From a virus, in the IMG/VR virus record IMGVR_UViG_3300020205_002811, positions 1-20,044 of that record: a DNA stretch of 20,044 bases. One strand, given 5' to 3'. Below the pieces are notes generated by a model, which was given only the letters and a program-made list of their open reading frames with translations, was not told the DNA's origin and ran no database searches. Positions 14,600-20,044 of this stretch are shown one piece after another. The position numbers and the translations under genes are program-made. Position 1 is the first letter of the stretch; the number at the start of each line of letters is the position of its first letter.

Positions 14600-14975
14600 C
14601 CTCGTACTCTTTTATATCCTTAATAAAGGCCCTTGCGGACCACTGAGGACCGCAGTAAGATTTCACAAACCTATCTAATATAGTATCAAATTCTAAGTTA
14701 CCATTCTTTTTAAGAATCCTTCTTAGTCTCCAGAGACCCATTATGGTTTGTGTATACTTAAGGTTATGATATTTATTATATAAATCAATAAATTTGCTAT
14801 CCGCGTATAGCGTGTAGTTTGTCAATTTAGAGCCTACGTCTATGCTAAGCTCTACGGCCTTTATGTTTGGATGAACTATTGCGCCATAGACATATAGATT
14901 GTTTTTGGCAGAATCTGTCATAAGTCCATTATTTATAAGCCATCTTTGTTGATCTATATGCTCTTCTATGTTCAT
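14565..14975 (-). CDS. Conserved-looking phage protein, unknown function (136 aa)
   Basis: The function is not recognised. The pattern HPNIKAVELSIDVGSKLTNY followed by a basic WRLRRILKKNGNLEFDTIL and SYCGPQWSARAFIKD has the look of a folded, conserved domain rather than a random ORF. The N-terminal EEHIDQQRWLINNGLM looks helical. It begins in a 4-nt ATGA overlap with the stop of the SbcD-like nuclease, so translation is likely coupled, and ends overlapping the next gene by 35 nt. Its position between recombination and packaging genes does not tell which process it serves. Confidence 0.82.
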   Translation of the reverse strand: MNIEEHIDQQRWLINNGLMTDSAKNNLYVYGAIVHPNIKAVELSIDVGSKLTNYTLYADSKFIDLYNKYHNLKYTQTIMGLWRLRRILKKNGNLEFDTILDRFVKSYCGPQWSARAFIKDIKEYEDGSTSDAGNKG

Positions 14976-15958
14976 TTTGTACCCTCTAGTGCTGCTCTTA
15001 CTGCAACTCTAAGGCTCTCTTTATCCTGAGAGCCACTGTAAACTTTGTCTAAATACTGATCGACCATGTCATATATGTTAGATGTTTTTATAGAAACCCT
15101 ATCAACCTTAATGTTGTCTGTTATTTCTGTCCTAAAGGTCACAGAGGCGCTAAGTCTTAGATCGTTTACGTCTTTAGAGTTTAATATTGATTTTACTTCC
15201 GCCTTAGGGCCTTTAATAGTAACTACCCAGTGATCGTGAGTATTGACCAAATTACGAATGTCGCCATCGCCAGTATTAAAAGTAATGCCACGCCAAATAG
15301 GAAAGGGGCTTGGAATAAAAACGCTCTCACGCGTGATGGAGTCGAAAGCAAGCAATCCTTTAATCTCGTTGATATCGGAAGCAGATAGCGCCATCGGAGT
15401 GCCAGGGAAAATAACTCTTGATGATTCCAATACCTGCCTCTTGTGAATATGCCCAGAGACCACAGTGTCAATCTGAATCTCATTAGAGTCGATACCGTCT
15501 TGTGCTTTTCTGTGTCCATAATCCGCACCTATAAAAGTGTTGTGAGTTGCAACTAGCGACTCTGTATGCTCTGGCCATTGATTATTATGAAGGTACGGCA
15601 CGTAGGAAATACCGTCCATGCGCAAGTGGCTATCTGCTATATATAGATTTTTGTGTCTCCCATTAAAAATCTGTAAAGCATGATATCTGCTATCGCTAGG
15701 CTTCCACATGTCATGGTTGCCTAAAACCATAACCATTGGCTTCTTTAAAGATTCACACACTACATCTATATGCCTAGTGACCTCATTTAATACCTCCAAC
15801 CTAAGCGTGGAATGTAAATCAAATGTATCACCTAGATTTATTACAATGTCTGGGTCGGTGGTCTCTATTACTTCCTCTAACCATCTTAATAGCTTTACAC
15901 CATCAGAAAGATGTGTATGCCTTATATGGGGGTCACCTATAAAAAGTATTTTAGACAT
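14972..15958 (-). CDS. SbcD/T4 gp47-like DNA repair exonuclease (328 aa)
   Basis: This calcineurin-type metallophosphoesterase is the nuclease half of SbcCD/gp46-gp47 (Mre11-Rad50) complexes that process DNA ends. Metal-binding motifs are intact: GDPHIRH (D9, H11), NLGDTFD (D44), LGNHDMW (N81, H82), ATHNT (H139) and SGHIHKR (H170, H172). The C-terminal ~120 residues form a beta-rich capping domain. The usual ATPase partner (SbcC/gp46) is not in this window; in related phages it is often nearby, so it may lie outside. The gene overlaps the 58-aa mini-gene by 8 nt and the next gene by 4 nt. Expected role: generating 3' single-stranded tails for the UvsX/RecA-like protein encoded just upstream. 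Confidence 0.9.
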   Translation of the reverse strand: MSKILFIGDPHIRHTHLSDGVKLLRWLEEVIETTDPDIVINLGDTFDLHSTLRLEVLNEVTRHIDVVCESLKKPMVMVLGNHDMWKPSDSRYHALQIFNGRHKNLYIADSHLRMDGISYVPYLHNNQWPEHTESLVATHNTFIGADYGHRKAQDGIDSNEIQIDTVVSGHIHKRQVLESSRVIFPGTPMALSASDINEIKGLLAFDSITRESVFIPSPFPIWRGITFNTGDGDIRNLVNTHDHWVVTIKGPKAEVKSILNSKDVNDLRLSASVTFRTEITDNIKVDRVSIKTSNIYDMVDQYLDKVYSGSQDKESLRVAVRAALEGTK

Positions 15959-16127
15959 TGTAAAAATCTTTTATTATTGTTTTATATTTATTAACACTAT
16001 ATGAGTCAAACATAACGCCGCTCATAGGAAATGCAGACATGGAAGCAGTAGACAACTTAAGAAGTTTAAGTGTTATCAAATACTTAATACACTCTGAATT
16101 TGGATGCATATGGCTTATTTTATTCAT
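15951..16127 (-). CDS. 58-aa mini-protein between uvsX-like and sbcD-like genes
   Basis: This short ORF was found by hand translation. It fills the gap between the RecA-like gene (11 nt after its stop) and the nuclease gene (8-nt overlap with its start). AGGGG lies upstream of the ATG at 16127. The product (starts MNKISHMHPNSECIKY, ends KTIIKDFYNV) is basic with a helical LITLKLLKLSTA segment; it is not clearly membrane-spanning and matches no family I know. Perfect gap fill, a ribosome site and an overlapping stop argue that it is translated, perhaps mainly to couple ribosomes into the nuclease gene. Confidence 0.68.
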   Translation of the reverse strand: MNKISHMHPNSECIKYLITLKLLKLSTASMSAFPMSGVMFDSYSVNKYKTIIKDFYNV

Positions 16128-16138
16128 AACACCCCTGA

Positions 16139-17242
16139 TTATTCAAAATCTGAGTCTTGGCTCTCTTCATTGAGAGATATATTTCTATCGTGAACAGCCT
16201 TATCGTCTACTCTTTCACAAGCCCTAATTATTTCTTCTAATATAGAGGGCTCTGATGTCACCCAGCGCTTAAAGTTGTCTTCACCTCTAACTGGGTTGTA
16301 GCCGCTAAACTGCCACATCTGTAGGTTTGGCTTACCGGTTGCATCGTTTATTGGATGGTAAATAATACCTAATGATTTTGCTAGCTCCACGGTCTCAGAG
16401 TCTATGTTTACGATTCCTTGATTGTAGTCTAATGTAAATTCGGCAACTCTGTAAGGCGACCCAACTCTATTTTTTCTATTTTTAAGTCTTATCTTATGAC
16501 CGGTTTGAGTTTTGCCGCCGCTTATGTTTTCTCCAGACTCTATTGTTCCAGCCTTAGTGTCCAATCTGTCAACTTGAATCATAAGATCGCAGAAGTGTTT
16601 TAAAGCCCTACCATCTGGCAACTTATATGGATTTCTCATGGCCTTCATTGGGTCCATCTCTTCGTAAACCTGCTGAACCAATATTGTTGTAATGTTGTGT
16701 TCGCGTATGACAGGTAGCACTCTTTTTAGAGTAGGTCCAAGGTACGACGCTCCACCACCACCCATTGTGAGATTTACTGTTTTATCTTTAATATCTTTAG
16801 GGTAGACGATATTTTTTACAGAATCTATGCCTATAGCGCGTATAGGAGCGCCATCCTGCAACATCTCTCTCATCTCGCCAATAACGTAATCAAATATCAT
16901 GAGCGGGTCGTTAGTTTGACGAACAACCAATCTAGAAGGGTCGCCTCCTAGTTTTTTAAACCATGCAGAGTTGTGTGAATATTCAGTATCAAAAAGAATA
17001 CATATAGCTTCTGGATCTTGTCTTTGAATTTCAGCAAATATCAACTGCATTAAAAGAGATTTTCCTGAATTTTCTCCACCAAAAAGTAATGTAGCCTTAC
17101 CCTCTGGAATACCATTTACGCCTGTTGCCCAGTTAAAAGAAGGCGATGCAAGTTTAAATGTTTTATTGCCTGGGGGTGTTAAATCGGCAGAAGCGGTGCC
17201 GAAGTCTTTAGTTAACTGAGTCATCCATTTTTTAGTTGACAT
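16139..17242 (-). CDS. UvsX/RecA-like recombinase (367 aa)
   Basis: This ATPase polymerises on single-stranded DNA and drives strand exchange, and is used by large phages for recombination-dependent replication and repair. Visible motifs: Walker A FGGENSGKS (54-62), LFDTEYSH (83-90, the acidic residue after strand 2), Walker B IRAIGIDSV (134-142), MGGGGASYLGPTLKRVLP (an L2-like loop), then TTILVQQV (conserved Gln region). The length is close to T4 UvsX. The C-terminus is acidic (NEESQDSDFE), as in RecA and UvsX. It follows the helical 156-aa gene with no gap (AAGGA upstream of the ATG) and precedes the mini-gene and the SbcD-like nuclease. Whether it is nearer UvsX or bacterial RecA needs a tree. 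Confidence 0.88.
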   Translation of the reverse strand: MSTKKWMTQLTKDFGTASADLTPPGNKTFKLASPSFNWATGVNGIPEGKATLLFGGENSGKSLLMQLIFAEIQRQDPEAICILFDTEYSHNSAWFKKLGGDPSRLVVRQTNDPLMIFDYVIGEMREMLQDGAPIRAIGIDSVKNIVYPKDIKDKTVNLTMGGGGASYLGPTLKRVLPVIREHNITTILVQQVYEEMDPMKAMRNPYKLPDGRALKHFCDLMIQVDRLDTKAGTIESGENISGGKTQTGHKIRLKNRKNRVGSPYRVAEFTLDYNQGIVNIDSETVELAKSLGIIYHPINDATGKPNLQMWQFSGYNPVRGEDNFKRWVTSEPSILEEIIRACERVDDKAVHDRNISLNEESQDSDFE

Positions 17243-17713
17243 TTATCTCATTCCTTCGTGTGGCGTTAGGAAAGTATCTTTTGTTAGTACCTTGACAACA
17301 TCTAATGCGTCTTTAAACTTAAACATAGAGTTCTTTAAAAACGTTTCGGTTGATATTGCTCTAGCATAGACATCTTTTGCCAGCATAACGTCTGCGTCCA
17401 TTGCTACATATGCCTTTTTTGCCTCTACAGTTGGTTTCTCGCTCTTGTTAGAGAGCGCGAGAGGCGCCTTATCTAAAAAAGCTATAGCTTCAGCCTCATC
17501 TACTGCAGCTTTGGCATTTAAAGTAAACTGCTGAGCTCTAGCATACATAGCATTGCACAGGTCGTAAGCCAAAATAAAATCACGCATATAGCTTACTGCC
17601 ATCATTTTATTAAAGTTTTCGCCCAGGCTATTTAATTTAATATTAAATTCTTTAAGGCGGCTTAAATCTAAATTATTTAAGCCGTTTTCTATAACAGTTA
17701 GATCTTTTGGCAT
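17243..17713 (-). CDS. Helical protein between SSB and recombinase, candidate recombination mediator (156 aa)
   Basis: I do not recognise a family. The protein is almost entirely helical: DLSRLKEFNIKLNSLGENF, AVSYMRDFILAYDLCNAMYA, LNAKAAVDEAEAIAFLDKA, EAKKAYVAMDADVMLAKD, then FKFKDALDVVKVL. Its size (156 aa, against 137 for T4 UvsY) and its place exactly between the SSB and UvsX-like genes are what one would expect of a UvsY-type mediator that helps the recombinase displace SSB. No UvsY signature is visible by eye, so this is inference. It starts 10 nt after the SSB stop (TAGGTG before the ATG) and abuts the recombinase start. Confidence 0.85.
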   Translation of the reverse strand: MPKDLTVIENGLNNLDLSRLKEFNIKLNSLGENFNKMMAVSYMRDFILAYDLCNAMYARAQQFTLNAKAAVDEAEAIAFLDKAPLALSNKSEKPTVEAKKAYVAMDADVMLAKDVYARAISTETFLKNSMFKFKDALDVVKVLTKDTFLTPHEGMR

Positions 17714-17723
17714 GTTGCACCTA

Positions 17724-18749
17724 CTAAGAGTTTAGAATGCTTTCAGCGTAATCAAAAATATCTTCATTGTTTTTAGTGATATTATTTTTTGTAGATGGTT
17801 TCGCTGGCGCTGTATTTTGTGCAACAACGGCATCTTCTTCTTCATCATCGAATCTAAGTGCTGGTTTTTTTAACGTAATCGGCTTTGCTACGCTTAGAGT
17901 TTGCTTTTTTTCAAAATCTGTACTAAAGGGCGCAGAATCTTCGGTTTCTAAAACAAAACTATCAATTTTTGCAGCAGGATATTTAGCATAAACAGAAACC
18001 AAGTTAGACATCAAAACTTCTTTAAGCTCATCATAAGAGTGCTTCTTGTAGACCGTATTTAGATCATATCCAACAGAATCATAGTTTTCTACAACGCTCT
18101 GTGGCAACTCAGATCTATCATCTACAAACACCAAACCTTCAGATGTTTTCTTTTTAGTTTGATTTTTTTGAACAGAGTATTCGGTATAGATACCTTCACC
18201 TTCTCTTTTAACCTTAAACCAAACGCCAGAGTCATCTGATGTGGAGTTTAACGATGTAGGATCTTGTCCGTAATCAGTTATATACTGCATCATTTGTTTT
18301 TTCATGCCGTCATGTGCTGTTTTTTTAAGCTCTAAAAGCCCAACCTCTCCAGCCTTATTGACAGCGTTATAGATATAAGTTGTCTTTGGCTTGATTTCCC
18401 ACAGAATTTGTCCAAAAATCTTTAACTTTTCTTTAATTGTATCCTTGTCAGTCCCAGATGCCTTAAGGTTGGCTTCAATTGCATCTCTTTTTTTCTCTAA
18501 AGCACTGCAATATTCAGTTATTGGACAGTTTTCTTCTCCAAAAGATCTTGTAGAGGCATAAGGTCGCTTTCTTCCAGAAGAAGGATCGTTAAGCCACGCC
18601 ACGACCCAACGACGATATGGATATCCATTTGATTCATCTCCAAACGGTGGCAAAACTCTATATACGTTTTCACCATCATTTACGGCGTGACGTTTCCAGT
18701 CTCTTCTTTCTTTTAAAGAATCTGTGTTTATTTTAATAGTTGCAGCCAT
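17724..18749 (-). CDS. gp32-like single-stranded DNA-binding protein (341 aa)
   Basis: This protein likely coats single-stranded DNA in replication and recombination. The N-terminal part (DWKRHAVNDGENVYRVLPPFG, then YPYRRWVVAWLND) matches the core entry of T4 gp32-type proteins, with aromatic and basic residues for DNA contact. C-x4-C at NCPITEYC followed by a charged helix may be the remnant of, or a variant of, the gp32 zinc site. Later beta-rich segments (TTYIYNAVNKAGEVGLLEL, VWFKVKREGEG, YTEYSVQKN) complete an OB-like fold. The C-terminal ~60 residues are acidic and low complexity (FDDEEEDAVV, then EDIFDYAESILNS), like the partner-binding tail of SSBs. AGGAG lies before the ATG. An 88-nt leader, the longest in the recombination block, may regulate it. 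Confidence 0.82.
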   Translation of the reverse strand: MAATIKINTDSLKERRDWKRHAVNDGENVYRVLPPFGDESNGYPYRRWVVAWLNDPSSGRKRPYASTRSFGEENCPITEYCSALEKKRDAIEANLKASGTDKDTIKEKLKIFGQILWEIKPKTTYIYNAVNKAGEVGLLELKKTAHDGMKKQMMQYITDYGQDPTSLNSTSDDSGVWFKVKREGEGIYTEYSVQKNQTKKKTSEGLVFVDDRSELPQSVVENYDSVGYDLNTVYKKHSYDELKEVLMSNLVSVYAKYPAAKIDSFVLETEDSAPFSTDFEKKQTLSVAKPITLKKPALRFDDEEEDAVVAQNTAPAKPSTKNNITKNNEDIFDYAESILNS

Positions 18750-18837
18750 TTTTACTCCTAATACTTATTAATTTAATATAAAATCCAATCATGGATGTTT
18801 AATTTGTACCCTTATAATTTACAACATGAGTCTAATC
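18750..18837 (-). promoter_or_regulatory. SSB leader region with possible promoter and weak hairpin
   Basis: This 88-nt spacer upstream of the SSB gene contains AAATTATAAGGG (core 18811-18816, a loose -10 candidate). A small hairpin, ATCCA-TGAT-TGGAT, follows, then TTTTATATT. The hairpin is too short for a confident terminator; it could be a weak attenuator or an autoregulatory site, as T4 gp32 represses its own message through a leader structure. This is speculative. Confidence 0.25.
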
Positions 18838-19536
18838 TTATTTGTTTGTGGCATCTAACGCCAAATCTGTGTTTGCTTTTCTATTTTGTCTATCTTTTCT
18901 TTTTCTTATATCGCCAGTTTGTTCATCTTTTGATGCAAGATTGCTTAAAATAGATAAGTTGTCTTCTTGATTTGGGTCTTCTATTGGTGAATCGCTTATC
19001 ATACTTAGATACTCACTTACTGCATGCTCTGGTGCAACACCTGAATAATCATCTAAGCTTTCATCGTCTTTAATGTCACCAACCGTATCTGAGTTTAAAT
19101 CTTTATTTTTAAAGATTTTCACACCAAGTTTAGAAAAAACATCAATGGTTTGATCTTCCGAACCGTTAAGGTACACTATTTTTGTTCCAAATGGACGAGT
19201 TTTAAACTTGTATTCAAGATACTTATTAAAAATCTGTGGATATCTAGCTAAAAACATCTCTTTCACTACGGCAGCTGTTTCTTCTATAGAGTTAGAAACC
19301 CTACCACTGTAATCAGTAGGAACTACGTGCCTATATGGATTGAACGACTTATCATACTTCTTGCCGACCTCTTCCGCGATAGCTCTTAAATAGTTTGCAC
19401 CAATTATATTAGACCCACCTCTTTTTTTATCGCATGCCCTAATCTCATCTAAAAAATTAAGATCATCAAGATAGTATTCGTGATTAGATAATGCTTTACT
19501 TAATGGCCCATTAACAACAACAACCACTGTATCCAT
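18838..19536 (-). CDS. Protein of unknown function in the replication block (232 aa)
   Basis: I do not recognise it. The first ~150 residues look folded: a hydrophobic strand (DTVVVVVNGPLSKAL), NIIGANYLRAIAEEVGKKY, VVKEMFLARYPQIFNKYLEYK, then GTKIVYLNGSEDQTIDVF. The last ~80 are acidic and disordered (DDESLDDYSGVAPEH, DSPIEDPNQEDN) and end with a basic run (IRKRKDRQNRKANTD). AGGAG lies before the ATG at 19536. It sits between an OB-fold protein and the SSB, so a replication accessory function (helper of polymerase, SSB or helicase) is plausible but not shown by the sequence. Confidence 0.83.
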   Translation of the reverse strand: MDTVVVVVNGPLSKALSNHEYYLDDLNFLDEIRACDKKRGGSNIIGANYLRAIAEEVGKKYDKSFNPYRHVVPTDYSGRVSNSIEETAAVVKEMFLARYPQIFNKYLEYKFKTRPFGTKIVYLNGSEDQTIDVFSKLGVKIFKNKDLNSDTVGDIKDDESLDDYSGVAPEHAVSEYLSMISDSPIEDPNQEDNLSILSNLASKDEQTGDIRKRKDRQNRKANTDLALDATNK

Positions 19537-19559
19537 AAAATCTCCTATGATTTGTGTTT

Positions 19560-20044
19560 TTATACTTTTTTAATTATGTTTGGCAGTTTTGAATCTTTAA
19601 CCCAGTCAGACATAGACTCTATTTCACTTATTGTTATTTGAGGCTCGCCTCTCCATCCGGTTTTAAGATCTCCTCGTACTAAAACTATAGAGTTAACGGG
19701 AAGTCGTAGTGGTTTCTTAACATCCCACATCACGCACTCAATCTCTGTCTGGCCGTCAGAAACTATAACTTCTAGTTTGTGCCAATCTTTTCCATTTTTT
19801 TTAGACTTGCCTGTTTTGTAAGAAGAGGAGCTAAAGAAGCCGATAAAACCGCACTCTATTTTATCGACATTGCCACCTATTATCCTACTAGCTGCAGCAA
19901 CGCTTGCCACTATGGGCGTCGGCATAGTGTTGTTGTATTTTTTCATGTCAGCTCTAGAGAACATTGTTGGGTTTGTTATAAACGGAATATCTCTATTTCC
20001 AGTAGGGTTTGGCATTATAAACTTCCAAGTTTCTACTATCTTAG
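19560..20044 (-). CDS. OB-fold protein, possibly C-terminus of a DnaE-type DNA polymerase; open to right edge
   Basis: Residues ~55-140 of the visible ORF fit an OB nucleic-acid-binding fold like the tRNA_anti/OB domain near the C-terminus of DnaE polymerases: IECGFIGFFS, KKNGKDWHKLEVIVSDG, TEIECVMWD, NSIVLVRGDLK, EPQITISEIESM. The first Met codon is at 20015, with a GGAAG 6 nt upstream. However, the frame remains open for another 9 codons to the window edge (KIVETWKFI), so this may be the end of a much longer protein. Two readings remain: a stand-alone OB protein of 151 aa, or the tail of a polymerase alpha subunit. The gp32-like SSB two genes downstream fits either. The sequence beyond 20044 decides. 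Confidence 0.7.
   Translation of the reverse strand, partial: KIVETWKFIMPNPTGNRDIPFITNPTMFSRADMKKYNNTMPTPIVASVAAASRIIGGNVDKIECGFIGFFSSSSYKTGKSKKNGKDWHKLEVIVSDGQTEIECVMWDVKKPLRLPVNSIVLVRGDLKTGWRGEPQITISEIESMSDWVKDSKLPNIIKKV

Noticed and set aside
1-20044. tRNA genes, CRISPR arrays, integrase or insertion sequences
   Set aside because: I looked for them and saw no cloverleaf-like spacer, no regularly spaced repeat array and no transposase or integrase motif. The spacers are too short (at most about 120 nt) for most of these.

Overview
The window looks like part of the genome of a large, AT-rich tailed bacteriophage (Caudoviricetes, probably a myovirus). Every gene I can support lies on the minus strand, packed end to end with short gaps or small overlaps. 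The head genes (portal, XkdF-like prohead protease, acidic scaffold-like protein, major capsid protein with an Ig/FN3-like insertion) are in the order and style of SPO1/Herelleviridae-type phages. The recombination genes (gp32-like SSB, UvsX/RecA-like ATPase, SbcD/gp47-like nuclease) are typical of large lytic phages. I see no integrase, repressor, tRNA gene or CRISPR array, and the host cannot be named from this piece.

In the direction of transcription (high to low coordinates), the window opens with DNA metabolism. First is an OB-fold protein that runs off the right edge and may be the C-terminus of a DnaE-type polymerase (20044-19560). It is followed by an unrecognised 232-aa protein, the gp32-like SSB (18749-17724), a small helical protein placed where a recombination mediator would make sense (17713-17243), the UvsX/RecA-like ATPase (17242-16139), a 58-aa mini-gene (16127-15951) and the SbcD-like nuclease (15958-14972). 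Three small overlapping genes follow, the last a terminase small subunit candidate with a TTG start, leading into terminase large subunit (13624-11516) and portal (11485-9524).

Between portal and protease lie three non-structural-looking genes: a thymidylate-kinase-like P-loop protein with a long C-terminal tail (9465-8602), a coiled-coil protein with a GreA/GreB-like C-terminal domain (8590-8012), and a Cys-rich protein with a sigma-region-4-like helix-turn-helix (8008-7577). The prohead protease (7519-6659), a 127-aa protein, the acidic scaffold-like protein and the major capsid protein (5356-3896) follow. A strong GAAA-loop terminator closes the capsid unit. Beyond it are a free-standing GIY-YIG homing endonuclease fused to a P-loop kinase-like domain (3778-2546) and the first 826 codons of a large hydrophilic protein running off the left edge.

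The observations most worth checking are: (1) a segment of about 26 residues shared by the C-terminal part of the prohead protease and the N-terminus of the major capsid protein, probably a maturation signal; (2) the endonuclease-kinase fusion; (3) two transcription-factor-like genes inside the head cluster, together with a recurrent GTATA(A/G) motif without a visible -35 box in front of several genes; (4) a C-x2-C-x5-C cluster inside the terminase; and (5) a KGTEFD-type peptide shared by the kinase tail and the protease N-terminus. No gene-free stretch exceeds about 120 bases.
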